From Ahrensia kielensis DSM 5890 (GTDB taxonomy: Bacteria; Pseudomonadota; Alphaproteobacteria; Rhizobiales; Rhizobiaceae), in NCBI RefSeq assembly GCF_000374465.1, contig NZ_KB894530.1, positions 64,501-128,500 on the forward strand: a stretch of 64,000 bases of DNA. The letters are read 5' to 3'. Below are positions 19,755-28,629 of this stretch, piece after piece. How positions within the stretch are numbered: position 1 is the stretch's first letter; each line of letters begins with the position of its first letter. Both the position numbers and the translations under genes were made by a program. A model generated the notes under the pieces. The model ran no database searches, was not told the DNA's origin, and saw only the letters and a list, made by a program, of their open reading frames with translations.

Positions 19755-20735
19755 TCAAGCAACGCCGATACGCAGTAAATCATGCAGATGAAGAATGCCG
19801 ACAGGTTTTTTGCCGTCCACCACCATCAAGGTTGTGATGCCTGATTCATTGACGATGGTCAGTGCGGTGGCGGCCAAATGATCGGGTGTGATCGTCTTTG
19901 GGCTGACGGTCATTACATCATCAACGCACATGGACAGCAGGTCGCCTTCGATGTGACGGCGTAAATCACCATCGGTGATAATGCCTGACAAGCTACCGTC
20001 TTTTGCAACAACGCCAGCGCAGCCAAAGCCTTTTTGACTGATTGTGATGATTGCTTCACGCATATGCGTGCCTGCAGCCACCAGCGGCAATTCGTTGCCT
20101 GTGTGCATAATTTCTGCAACCCGCTTCAAATTTGCGCCAAGCTGTCCGCCGGGGTGGAATTTTTCAAAGTCGGTTGCTGTAAAGCCGCGCTCTTCCAAAA
20201 GTGCAACCGCTACCGCATCACCGAGCGCCATTTGCATGATTGTGGACGTCGTTGGTGCCAATCCATGCGGGCAGGCTTCTTCGCTTTTAGGCAGTGCCAA
20301 TATGATATCGGCTTCTTTGGCCAAGGTTGAATTAATGCCGGATGTGACGGCGATCAGCGGAATTTCAAAGCGCCGTGAATAATGCAAAATGCCGCCCAGT
20401 TCGCGCGACTCGCCTGACCATGACATGGCAATAATCGCATCACCTCTAGCAATCATACCCAAATCGCCGTGGTTGGCTTCAGCAGGATGAACGAAATAAG
20501 CAGGCGTGCCGGTTGATGCGAGCGTTGCTGCAATTTTTGAGCCGATATGACCGCTTTTGCCTACGCCTGAAATAATCACGCGGCCTTTGATGTTTTTGAG
20601 CAATTCAATTGCTTTTGAAAAAGGTTCACCAAGGCCGTTTTCGAGTGCATTTTTGACAGCATCCAATCCCGCTTTTTCGATATTCAGCGTACGTAGTGCT
20701 GAAGCGACGCCGGTTTTTTCGGATGAATGAGCCAT
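19755..20735 (-). CDS. kdsD: KpsF/GutQ-family arabinose-5-phosphate isomerase
   Basis: Interconverts ribulose 5-phosphate and arabinose 5-phosphate, the first step to KDO for lipopolysaccharide. The sugar isomerase (SIS) domain at about 35-175 has RVIISGVGKSGHIGSKIAATLAS, the FVHPAEANHGDLGMI block and SWSGES. Two CBS domains follow (about 210-265 and 275-326), with GIITDGDLRRH and MVVDGKKPVGILHLHDLL. Full length is 326 residues, as usual. It is convergent with hemH, the two stop codons touching, and is divergent from the beta-barrel gene. Confidence 0.95.
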   Translation of the reverse strand: MAHSSEKTGVASALRTLNIEKAGLDAVKNALENGLGEPFSKAIELLKNIKGRVIISGVGKSGHIGSKIAATLASTGTPAYFVHPAEANHGDLGMIARGDAIIAMSWSGESRELGGILHYSRRFEIPLIAVTSGINSTLAKEADIILALPKSEEACPHGLAPTTSTIMQMALGDAVAVALLEERGFTATDFEKFHPGGQLGANLKRVAEIMHTGNELPLVAAGTHMREAIITISQKGFGCAGVVAKDGSLSGIITDGDLRRHIEGDLLSMCVDDVMTVSPKTITPDHLAATALTIVNESGITTLMVVDGKKPVGILHLHDLLRIGVA

Positions 20736-20919
20736 GATTTTGCTTTCCCGTTTTTGAGAGGGCTACGTTACACAGAATAATTTGTCCATGCGGCAAGCTG
20801 TGACAGACGAAATTCTTCAGATTTTACGTAAATTTGGTGCCGTTTGGCACCTTTATCAACAGTTCATTAACCGCTCTTGTTTACTTCTAATTAAGCAAAG
20901 CGAGGTTGTGCACGTCATC

Positions 20920-22383
20920 ATGTCTGCGAAATACAGTGAAAATATCGGTTATGGAATGCGTGGGCGCAATGCCCTGCGTGTTTTGTTGCTCTGTATGCTG
21001 TGTTCAACTGCGGTGATTCCAGCTGTCGCTCAAGAAATTGAAGCCGAGGAAGATACGCTGGTCATTGGTGATGCCGGTGAAATCGGTACGCTAATTGAAG
21101 ATGATGGAAGTGCCGAGGATGTGCTTGCTGAGCCGGTTGATACAACAGGGCGCATTGCGGCTGTTGGCGGTGTCGATCAAGGCACAATGATTGATGAAGG
21201 CGATCCTTATGCCGCGCAGGGCATACGGCTTGGGAATTTCACATTCCGACCTTCTGTTGAAATCGGTTATTCGGCGACTAGAACAGTTTCCAGCTTTGAT
21301 GCGGGCGGCACCATTGGCACGTCGACCAGTACTCAGAGTTCGGTTGAAAGCTCGCTTCGGATGCTTATTAATTCTGATTGGAGCCGCCACGCGCTACAGC
21401 TGAATATGGGCGGATCGTTTCCCAAGCAGCTTACAGGCGAGGAACAGGACCCTGTTTATGATGCCAATGGTAGTTTGCGTCTTGATCTGACGAATTCAAC
21501 GACATTGACGCTTGGCGGACAAATTAACGTATCACGCGATGATCCGCAGTCTGCTGGATACTTCACGGCGACAGATCCTGTGCTTTTTCCAGGAGTTGTT
21601 GGTGTTAACGATCCGCAGACCACGGCATATGGCGGTTCTGCTGCTTTAGCGCATGATTTTGGCGGCGTGACCGCTGCATTGACTGCTGCTATACAGCGTT
21701 TGGAATATAGTGCTGCACGTTTGAGCGATGGCAGAACGATCTCGCAGTCTGACCTCAATGCGACCAATTATGATATTGCATTGCGCGGCGGTTATGCACT
21801 GTCCGGGATTATATCACCATTTGCCGAGGTTAATTACGGGCAAAGAATTATGGATGAAGACCTTGATAGCGCTGGTGTTGATCGCAATGCCGTGCGTTAC
21901 GGTTTACGTGTTGGCGCTGAAGTTGATATGGGCGAAAAGCTCCAAGGTGAAGTCTCGGTTGGTTATGGCTTGGAAAAGCTTGCTGATCCGCGCTTTGATG
22001 CCATTGCCGGTGCAACCGTTGGCACAGAATTTACTTGGTCTCCGCTTCGCGGCACAGATGTAACTTGGGCGACCAACACATCGTACCAGACAAGCGGCGA
22101 CGAAAATGTTGCAGGGTCAATACTCTATGCAACTGAGCTTGGTCTACAGCACCGTATTTTATCTAATTTGACTGCAACAGCCGCATTGGGTGCAAGTTAT
22201 GAAACCTTTACGGGTGCGCAGGCCGACGAAAATACACTGAGCGGCCAAGTTGGGTTGGTCTATAATCTGAACCGTTATGTCGCTCTTACAGGCCGTGTGC
22301 GGCATGAAGAGACATTCAGTTCAGATGCCACGGCACGCGGAAACACGACCAGTGGTTTTGTTGGTTTGAGATTGCAGCGATAA
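20920..22383 (+). CDS. outer-membrane beta-barrel protein
   Basis: An exported, probably outer-membrane beta-barrel protein. I place the start at the ATG at 20920 (487 residues), where a signal peptide follows (RNALRVLLLCMLCSTAVIPAVAQE); an upstream TTG at 20782 would add 46 residues that do not look like a protein N-terminus. After an acidic linker (about 40-100), the rest is repeated amphipathic strands with alternating hydrophobic residues, Gly and aromatic girdle residues, such as FTFRPSVEIGYSATR. The C-terminus ends GFVGLRLQR, like a barrel closing strand. Rhizobial relatives are annotated only as outer-membrane beta-barrel proteins. The substrate is unknown. Confidence 0.8.
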   Translation: MSAKYSENIGYGMRGRNALRVLLLCMLCSTAVIPAVAQEIEAEEDTLVIGDAGEIGTLIEDDGSAEDVLAEPVDTTGRIAAVGGVDQGTMIDEGDPYAAQGIRLGNFTFRPSVEIGYSATRTVSSFDAGGTIGTSTSTQSSVESSLRMLINSDWSRHALQLNMGGSFPKQLTGEEQDPVYDANGSLRLDLTNSTTLTLGGQINVSRDDPQSAGYFTATDPVLFPGVVGVNDPQTTAYGGSAALAHDFGGVTAALTAAIQRLEYSAARLSDGRTISQSDLNATNYDIALRGGYALSGIISPFAEVNYGQRIMDEDLDSAGVDRNAVRYGLRVGAEVDMGEKLQGEVSVGYGLEKLADPRFDAIAGATVGTEFTWSPLRGTDVTWATNTSYQTSGDENVAGSILYATELGLQHRILSNLTATAALGASYETFTGAQADENTLSGQVGLVYNLNRYVALTGRVRHEETFSSDATARGNTTSGFVGLRLQR

Positions 22384-22460
22384 TTCGCTGCCAAAATTTG
22401 TCCACTAATGTGCGTAAAATCGAGTTGAGATATATGTTTGATATATCCGGGAGCAAGAAA

Positions 22461-23675
22461 ATGTTAAATCGCCGTAATTTGATGATCGGTGCAGCCGCGA
22501 CACTCATTAGCGCGGGCACTATGGTTTCAACTCCTGCCTTTGCAGATGCAGGCTTTCAGCAATGGATACGTGATTTTCGCGGTGTCGCTGCTAAAAATGG
22601 TGTTTCAACAAAGATCTATGATCGCGCCTTTGCAAATGTGAAAACGCCCGATGAGGAAGTTTTACGCAAAGCGCGCTTTCAGCCAGAGTTTAAAGACGAA
22701 GCGTGGCAATATATTGATAGCCGCGTGAATGAGCGCACCGTTGCTACTGGCCAAGAGATGGCGCGTAAATATAAGCGTTTGCTCGATCAAATCGAAAGCC
22801 GCATGGGCGTTAGCCGTTATATTGTGCTGGCGATTTGGTCGATGGAATCCAGCTACGGCGAGGCCCTTAAGGACCCTGAGCGTTTGCATTATGTGCCCCG
22901 TGCATTGGCAACGCTTGGTTATGCGGACCGCAGACGCGCGAAATTTGCACGCTCACAGCTTATTAGCGCATTGAAGATTGTGCAGAATGGCGATGTTTCA
23001 CTCAATGGCCTGACCGGATCATGGGCAGGTGCGATGGGCCATACCCAGTTTATTCCAACCAGCTATCAAGCTTTTTCAATGGATGGCGATGGTGATGGCC
23101 GCAAAGATATCTGGAACTCGATTCCTGATGCTCTTTATACCGCGGCGAACTTGCTTCGTAAAAACGGTTGGCGGTCAGGTGAGACATGGGGATATGAGGT
23201 TTCTCTTCCTTCAGGACGCAAATTCCCGGGCGGTTCGGTCAGCCTTTCTCAATGGGAACAAATGGGCCTTCGACGTCCAAACGGCAAAGGGTTTCCTGCG
23301 CCTTCACGCAATGCCGAACTCAAAGTTTTGCAAGGGCGCGATGGACCAGCCTTTTTGATGACAAAGAATTTCTTCGTCATCAAGCGCTACAACAATGCGG
23401 ATAAATATGCGCTGGGCGTTGGGCTTTTGGCCGATCAAATTGCCGGTTTTGGTGAGCCTAGCAAAGATTGGAAGCGACCTTATACGCGCATTTCTGTCGC
23501 TGAGGCTGAAGAACTGCAACAAAGATTGAAGCGCAGCGGTTTTTATGACGGTGCGATTGATGGCAAGCCTGGGCCGCAGACCCGTACAGCGATTAAAGCG
23601 TTTCAATCGCGTTATGGATTGGCGCAGGATGGATATCCATCAATGGAAGTGCTAAGTGCATTACGTCGCAGATAG
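22461..23675 (+). CDS. lytic murein transglycosylase, MltB type, with peptidoglycan-binding domain
   Basis: Periplasmic enzyme that cleaves glycan strands of murein with formation of 1,6-anhydro ends. The start at 22461 is supported by gggagc seven bases upstream and by the signal peptide that follows (RRNLMIGAAATLISAG...AFADA). The catalytic domain (about 30-320) has the active Glu129 in IWSMESSYGE, then GSWAGAMGHTQFIPTSY and the calcium-like DGDGDGRKDIW loop. A peptidoglycan-binding domain of the PG_binding_1 type closes the protein (about 345-405, with LKRSGFYDGAIDGKPGPQTR). Length, 404 residues, is usual for the rhizobial MltB-like group. An upstream ATG at 22434 is a weaker alternative start. 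Confidence 0.93.
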   Translation: MLNRRNLMIGAAATLISAGTMVSTPAFADAGFQQWIRDFRGVAAKNGVSTKIYDRAFANVKTPDEEVLRKARFQPEFKDEAWQYIDSRVNERTVATGQEMARKYKRLLDQIESRMGVSRYIVLAIWSMESSYGEALKDPERLHYVPRALATLGYADRRRAKFARSQLISALKIVQNGDVSLNGLTGSWAGAMGHTQFIPTSYQAFSMDGDGDGRKDIWNSIPDALYTAANLLRKNGWRSGETWGYEVSLPSGRKFPGGSVSLSQWEQMGLRRPNGKGFPAPSRNAELKVLQGRDGPAFLMTKNFFVIKRYNNADKYALGVGLLADQIAGFGEPSKDWKRPYTRISVAEAEELQQRLKRSGFYDGAIDGKPGPQTRTAIKAFQSRYGLAQDGYPSMEVLSALRRR

Positions 23676-23719
23676 CGGCGTTATCTAACTTAGCGAGTGC
23701 TGGTTCATTGGTTCAATTG

Positions 23720-24982
23720 ATGAAGTCGTTAGCGTTGAGCATACGGCATATGGCAAAATTATTATGTGTGTTTGTTTGCGCCGTGGCATTGATGCCGTTT
23801 GCGCAAGCAATTGCTCCTGTACCTGCATTTGTTGCGACCAGTTTTGTTCAGCAAGCACAAGCGCAAGAGCGCCCGAAAACACTTTTAGACCTATTGTTTA
23901 AGCGGCGAGATAAGCCAGACAAGCGTATTCAAACAGCTCCCAAGGCAAGTAAAAGAAAAGCTGCGCCACGCAAAGCCGCCGTGCCGCGTCAGAAAAAAGC
24001 AGTGCGCAGCAGCGCGCAAAAAGCAACTGCGAGTGCGCGTGCGGTATCGACGCCGCAAGTTGAGAAGGCCGAAAATGCGCGCCGCGTTCTGGTGATCGGC
24101 GATTTCACGGCTGATGGTATGAGTGATGGCCTGAAAGATGCTTTTGAAGGCGTTGCCAATGTCGTTGTTGAAACACGCACCAATGGCTCATCTGGCCTTG
24201 TGCGCGACGACTTTTACAATTGGCCCAAAGAGATACCGGCCATTATTGAGGAAATAAAACCGGTAATCGTTATTGTTATGCTTGGCTCGAATGACCGGCA
24301 AATCATGCGCATTGATAATAAGTCTGTGAAGGTTGGTCTACCTGAGTGGGAAGCTGAATATGTTTCGCGTGTGAACTCTTTGATTGGTACAATTCGTGCA
24401 ACCAATACGCCCGTCATGTGGGTCGGTAGCCCGCCTTTCAGGTTTCGGGCGATGTCTGCTGATATTTTGTTGTTTAATGAAATATACCGTAAAGCTGTTG
24501 AAGCAGCTGGCGGGTATTTCGTTGATATTTGGGATGGCTTTGTTGATGAAGCAGGAAACTTCATTGCAACTGGTTCAGACATCAAAGGCCAGCAAGTAAG
24601 GCTACGCGCCAGTGATGGAATCAATTTTACTGCGGCAGGCAAGCGTAAAATGGCATTTTATGTCGAGCGCCAACTCAAGCAATTGCTTGGCGATGCTGCA
24701 TCTCCGCTTTTGACCTCGCTTGCAACAGACAATGTGCCCATGTTGACGCTGCCGCCTTTGCAAAATGAGGCAGATTTAGAGCGCACCAATCCGATTTCTA
24801 TGGATGACCCTGATTTTGATGGGGGGAGCATTTTGCTTGGGGACGTTTTGCAGATTCGCGAGCCTGTTGTGGACAACCCATTGATTGCCAAATCGGTGCG
24901 CCAGAGATTGATTGAAGACGGCGTGCCACCGCCTTCACAGCCAGGCCGTGTTGATGAATTTAAATGGAGCGACGACGGTTAA
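23720..24982 (+). CDS. DUF459 SGNH-fold protein, possibly inactive esterase
   Basis: A 420-residue exported protein. The signal region (RHMAKLLCVFVCAVALMPFAQA) is followed by a basic, Ala/Lys-rich segment (about 60-115), then a DUF459 SGNH-hydrolase fold (about 120-320). Block I reads VIGDFTADGMSDGL: the serine of the classical GDS motif is replaced. Block III is MLGSNDRQ, and the C-terminal Asp-His-like region is DGINFTAAGKRKMAFYVE, where the usual catalytic His is not seen. The family is common beside transglycosylases in rhizobia. It probably acts at the envelope, perhaps as a binding protein. The ATG at 23720 is preferred to the TTG at 23708. Its stop overlaps that of the convergent DUF1244 gene. 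Confidence 0.82.
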   Translation: MKSLALSIRHMAKLLCVFVCAVALMPFAQAIAPVPAFVATSFVQQAQAQERPKTLLDLLFKRRDKPDKRIQTAPKASKRKAAPRKAAVPRQKKAVRSSAQKATASARAVSTPQVEKAENARRVLVIGDFTADGMSDGLKDAFEGVANVVVETRTNGSSGLVRDDFYNWPKEIPAIIEEIKPVIVIVMLGSNDRQIMRIDNKSVKVGLPEWEAEYVSRVNSLIGTIRATNTPVMWVGSPPFRFRAMSADILLFNEIYRKAVEAAGGYFVDIWDGFVDEAGNFIATGSDIKGQQVRLRASDGINFTAAGKRKMAFYVERQLKQLLGDAASPLLTSLATDNVPMLTLPPLQNEADLERTNPISMDDPDFDGGSILLGDVLQIREPVVDNPLIAKSVRQRLIEDGVPPPSQPGRVDEFKWSDDG

Positions 24983-25287
24983 TCGTGCTTTGGCGCGCTT
25001 TGTGAAAAGGCCGTTTTTTGCTCTGCCGTTGCTTCTGTTTGATATTTACCGCGCCATTCATCGTAAGGCATTCCGTAAACAATCTCACGCGCTTCCATCT
25101 TGCCCAGTTCGATGCCTTGCTCTTCGGCCGCATCCTTATACCAATTGGATAGGCAGTTACGGCAAAATCCCGCAAGATTCATCATATCGATATTTTGCAC
25201 ATCTGTGCGGGTGCGCAGGTGAGACGTTAAACGGCGAAAAGCTGCTGCTTCAAGTTCGGTTTGTTGCTCTTTTGATAGGTCAGCCAT
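24979..25287 (-). CDS. DUF1244 family protein
   Basis: A 102-residue cytoplasmic protein of the DUF1244 family, widespread in Alphaproteobacteria and of unknown function. The signature is NLAGFCRNCLSNWYKDAAEE, with its paired cysteines, then the REIVYGMPYDEWRGKYQ block. The ATG at 25287 (MADLSKE) is preferred over one two codons upstream because it matches the family N-terminus. The last 4 bases overlap the end of the convergent DUF459 gene. The CxxC pair could bind metal, but that is only a guess. Confidence 0.9.
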   Translation of the reverse strand: MADLSKEQQTELEAAAFRRLTSHLRTRTDVQNIDMMNLAGFCRNCLSNWYKDAAEEQGIELGKMEAREIVYGMPYDEWRGKYQTEATAEQKTAFSQSAPKHD

Positions 25288-25369
25288 AATCAATGCCTTT
25301 TTGCTTGCTGCGTACTATATCGACGTCTTTGGGTGCTCATTCAAGGTGATGTTAAGATTCTAAAGTGGG

Positions 25370-25395
25370 AATTCAGTGAGCGAAGGCACTGAATT
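25370..25395. other. inverted repeat upstream of DUF1036
   Basis: Perfect 9-base arms, aattcagtg (25370-25378) and cactgaatt (25387-25395), with an 8-base loop. It lies between two divergent genes about 95 bases before the DUF1036 start, so an operator or an RNA hairpin is possible. No T tract follows. Confidence 0.45.
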
Positions 25396-25490
25396 GCTAA
25401 AATTGCATTGACTTGTCATACAGCCATGCCAAAAACAAATACGATGTCGAACCGGTAGAATTTTGAAATTTTGTCGGTATAAATTGGGTA

Positions 25491-25979
25491 ATGTACGACT
25501 TGTTTGGACGATTCCATAGTTTAATACGCAATGCACTGGCCACTTCGGTGGTGCTGGCTGGTTTAACCGTCGGTTTTACCGTCGGTGCAACGACCATTGC
25601 TCATGCAGATTTTCGCGTTTGTAATGCAACGCAAGAGCTGGTCGGTGTCTCTATCGGTTACAGAGCGCGAACTGGCTGGATTACAGAAGGCTGGTGGCAT
25701 GTGGAACCTACAAAATGCAAAACCCTGATTGAGGGACCGCTCGCGTCACGCTATTATTACCTTTATGCGGAAGATGCTTTGCGCGGTGGACGCTGGGATG
25801 GTCCAGTTAATATGTGCGTTGCCGAACGAGAATTTAAAATAACTGGCGTGAACGATTGTTATGCGCGTGGTTTTCAAAAATCCGGTTTTCGCGAATATGA
25901 TACCGGTAATCAGCAAAGCTGGATGGTGCAGCTTATTGATGAAGCGCAATCCAGCGACACGAATACAAACACACAATAA
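25491..25979 (+). CDS. DUF1036 exported protein
   Basis: A 162-residue protein of the DUF1036 family with an N-terminal signal peptide (NALATSVVLAGLTVGF...IAHA). The mature domain has the family signature FRVCNATQELVGVSIGYR, then GWITEGWWHVEPTKCKTL and YYYLYAEDALRGGRW. Its cysteines probably form disulfides in the periplasm. Function is unknown. The gene ends 18 bases before pyk, an arrangement often seen in Hyphomicrobiales, so co-transcription with a glycolytic enzyme is likely although no functional link is known. Confidence 0.9.
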   Translation: MYDLFGRFHSLIRNALATSVVLAGLTVGFTVGATTIAHADFRVCNATQELVGVSIGYRARTGWITEGWWHVEPTKCKTLIEGPLASRYYYLYAEDALRGGRWDGPVNMCVAEREFKITGVNDCYARGFQKSGFREYDTGNQQSWMVQLIDEAQSSDTNTNTQ

Positions 25980-25997
25980 CCTTTAAGGGGAATCCCA

Positions 25998-27434
25998 TTG
26001 AAACGTGGTCGCAAAGTCAAAATACTTGCCACTCTCGGGCCTGCTTCGAACACCGAAGAGATGATCGAGAAGCTCTACACGGCAGGTGCGGACGTTTTCC
26101 GCATCAATATGAGCCACTCCAGCCATGATATGATGCGGGACTTGGTTCAGAAGATTCGGAATGTAGAGAAAAAAGTTAAACGGCCAATTGCTATCCTTGC
26201 AGACTTGCAGGGTCCTAAATTGCGTGTTGGCATGTTCAAAGACGGCTCAGTAGAACTTAAGCCGGGCCAGATATTCACAATGGATGACAATCCAGCTGAA
26301 GGCGATAATACCCGCGTTCACCTGCCGCACCCTGAAATTCTGGAAGCTGTGCAGCCTGGTCACCGTCTGTTGGTTGATGATGGCCGCTTGAGCCTTATCG
26401 CGGAAAGTTCAGATGGAAAATCCATCACTTGTAAAGTTGTTTCCGGCACAAAAATATCAAACAAAAAAGGTGTCAGCCTTCCTGATACGACACTTGCAAC
26501 AGGTGCGTTGACTGAAAAAGATCATGCCGACCTTGAAGCGGTGCTTAAAGAGCCTGTCGACTGGGTTGCGCTATCGTTCATTCAGCGTCCTGAAGATTTG
26601 GCAGAAGTTCGCAAGATTTCTAAAGGCCAAGTAGGGCTTCTTTCTAAAATCGAAAAGCCGCAAGCTGTTGAACGCATTGATGAGATCATCGAGCTTTCGG
26701 ATGCTGTTATGGTAGCGCGCGGCGACCTTGGTGTTGAACTGCCGTTGGAAGCTGTTCCGGGTATTCAAAAACAGATTACACGTAAAGCCCGTGCCGCAGG
26801 CAAGCCTGTTGTTGTTGCAACGCAGATGCTGGAATCAATGATTTCTGCGCCAGTGCCAACACGTGCCGAAGTGTCTGATGTTGCAACGGCTGTTTTTGAA
26901 GGGGCCGATGCTGTGATGCTTTCTGCGGAATCTGCAGCTGGTGATTATCCTGTTGAAGCTGTGACGATGATGTCGCAAATCGCTTCAAAAGTTGAAAAAG
27001 ACCCGACTTATCCAGGTATTCTAAACGGCCAGCGCGCTGCACCAGAGGCAACCGGTTCTGATGCGATTTCTGCTGCATCTCGCCAAATTGCTGAAACGCT
27101 CGATTTAAGTGCAATTCTTTGTTTCACTTCATCGGGTACGACTGGACTTCGCGCTGCGCGTGAACGTCCATCAGTGCCTATCATTGCGCTATCGCCAATC
27201 GTTGAGACTGCTCGCCGCCTTGCTTTGACTTGGGGTCTTTATTGTGTGGTGACACGTGATGCGACAGACTTGGATGATATGGTCGACCTTGCATGCCGCA
27301 TTGCTTATGATGAGGAATTTGCCAAACCGGGTGACCGCATTATCATTTCTGCGGGCGTGCCGCTTGGAACACCGGGTTCAACCAATATGCTTCGCATTGC
27401 CTATATCGGCTCTGATGGATTGTCCGGTATTTAA
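25998..27434 (+). CDS. pyk: pyruvate kinase
   Basis: Converts phosphoenolpyruvate and ADP to pyruvate and ATP, the last step of glycolysis. The start is TTG at 25998, preceded by a strong ribosome-binding site aagggga; the protein begins MKRGRKVKILATLGPAS, the normal N-terminus. Further marks are FRINMSHSSH, LADLQGPKLRVG, the active-site MVARGDLGVELPLE, VATQMLESMI and the C-terminal allosteric domain (from about 350). At 478 residues it is full length. A terminator follows, partly inside the convergent hydrolase gene. It belongs functionally with gap, pgk, fba and tkt farther along this window. Confidence 0.97.
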   Translation: MKRGRKVKILATLGPASNTEEMIEKLYTAGADVFRINMSHSSHDMMRDLVQKIRNVEKKVKRPIAILADLQGPKLRVGMFKDGSVELKPGQIFTMDDNPAEGDNTRVHLPHPEILEAVQPGHRLLVDDGRLSLIAESSDGKSITCKVVSGTKISNKKGVSLPDTTLATGALTEKDHADLEAVLKEPVDWVALSFIQRPEDLAEVRKISKGQVGLLSKIEKPQAVERIDEIIELSDAVMVARGDLGVELPLEAVPGIQKQITRKARAAGKPVVVATQMLESMISAPVPTRAEVSDVATAVFEGADAVMLSAESAAGDYPVEAVTMMSQIASKVEKDPTYPGILNGQRAAPEATGSDAISAASRQIAETLDLSAILCFTSSGTTGLRAARERPSVPIIALSPIVETARRLALTWGLYCVVTRDATDLDDMVDLACRIAYDEEFAKPGDRIIISAGVPLGTPGSTNMLRIAYIGSDGLSGI

Positions 27435-27453
27435 TTTGAAGATTTAATATAAT

Positions 27454-27487
27454 AACGGTCGCAGACTAACTGTCTGTGACCGTTTTT
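27454..27487 (+). terminator. pyk terminator embedded in the end of a convergent gene
   Basis: Arms aacggtcgcagac (27454-27466) and gtctgtgaccgtt (27472-27484) pair with one mismatch around a 5-base loop, followed by tttttg. The right arm and loop lie inside the last codons of the minus-strand hydrolase gene, which ends at 27466. Confidence 0.9.
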
Positions 27488-28569
27488 TGTTCGAGTTCCA
27501 TACGGACTTTGTCGCGGAACTCTTCATTGTCGAGACAATTTTCGACAGGGCCAAATGCATCATTGGCAACTTTGAGCTCCAGTGCATCGCGCATGGCAAA
27601 TAGGTCATTTGATGCACCAGCCAGATTTTCCAATGCAGCGACCATGATGTCAGAGGCTATGTAGTCTGATTTGTGCCCGACATTTTTAATCCAAACCAAT
27701 GTTGAGTTTTCAATGTCAGCATCCAGTCCGCGTGAATGAATTTCAGGTAATACGATTGCGTCTCTGTTCCCTGTGACAATGATAGACGGTGTTTTAATCT
27801 CTTTGTAGCGCGGTGAAATTTCGCTGACATAATCATAAAGCCCTGCGACATCGGCCGCGTTATTGCGGAAATGATAGGGCCGTAAAACGAGCCGCACGGC
27901 AGTCTTGTTGGTATAATCTGGCGTTGGCTCATTTGGCGCAAACACACAGGCCGTGCCGCCTGCCAATTGGCGTCGTCCGGCAGGCAGGGCCAGTGTTTCG
28001 CTAAATATATGCCCGATGATCGGCATTGCTGTTAAATTATAATACCAGCTTACGCCGCCTGGCCATGGATGGCTGACAGGTGACATCAACAATGTGCCAA
28101 TTGTCTTGTCTGGATGATTAAGCGCAAAGCTGAGCGTGACAATGCTGCCAAAAGAATGACCGGCTATTATCGCCTTTTCAATCCCAAGGCTATCCAGTAA
28201 TGCTGCAATGGTGGCAGCTTGTCCGTCAGGGCGGTCATTGGTTGAGGGGCCACGCTTTGAGTAGCCGTGGCCGGGGCGATCTATAAAGAGCATCTCGGCG
28301 CGGTCTTTAAGAGTGTCGCCATAGATAGACATTTGGTCGCGTAAATTGCCGCTGGCGCCGTGGAGAAAAACAATAGGCGGCATATCTGTACCCGCATCGT
28401 TTTTGATGTGAACATAATGCAGCTTCGTGTTGTTGACGGTTTTGAACCTGCCGATGGGCGGGTTAGCGCGTTCGATCTGCCAAACGCCAAATCGCGTTAT
28501 GCCTGCAGCCAAAAACAAAAGCGCCGCAAGGAAGAATGCGAGGGCGTATATAATATTCATATCAGTCAC
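27466..28569 (-). CDS. alpha/beta hydrolase with N-terminal membrane anchor
   Basis: A 367-residue alpha/beta-fold hydrolase. An N-terminal hydrophobic segment (about 5-25, NIIYALAFFLAALLFLAAG) should anchor it in the inner membrane. The catalytic triad is visible: nucleophile Ser in GHSFGS, Asp in VTGNRDAIVLP and His in VGHKSDY; the oxyanion region is FLHGASGN, and RPGHGYSKRG is also typical. The lid (about 190-260) is long. Such sequences are annotated as alpha/beta hydrolases or haloperoxidase-like enzymes; the substrate cannot be told. Its start is 60 bases downstream of the TPR gene on the same strand, so the two may be co-transcribed. Confidence 0.88.
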   Translation of the reverse strand: MTDMNIIYALAFFLAALLFLAAGITRFGVWQIERANPPIGRFKTVNNTKLHYVHIKNDAGTDMPPIVFLHGASGNLRDQMSIYGDTLKDRAEMLFIDRPGHGYSKRGPSTNDRPDGQAATIAALLDSLGIEKAIIAGHSFGSIVTLSFALNHPDKTIGTLLMSPVSHPWPGGVSWYYNLTAMPIIGHIFSETLALPAGRRQLAGGTACVFAPNEPTPDYTNKTAVRLVLRPYHFRNNAADVAGLYDYVSEISPRYKEIKTPSIIVTGNRDAIVLPEIHSRGLDADIENSTLVWIKNVGHKSDYIASDIMVAALENLAGASNDLFAMRDALELKVANDAFGPVENCLDNEEFRDKVRMELEQKTVTDS

Positions 28570-28629
28570 TTATTTTATGTAAGGGCACAGTGGTTACGCT
28601 TAGCGCTGCCAAATAGTTTCTTTATCAGG

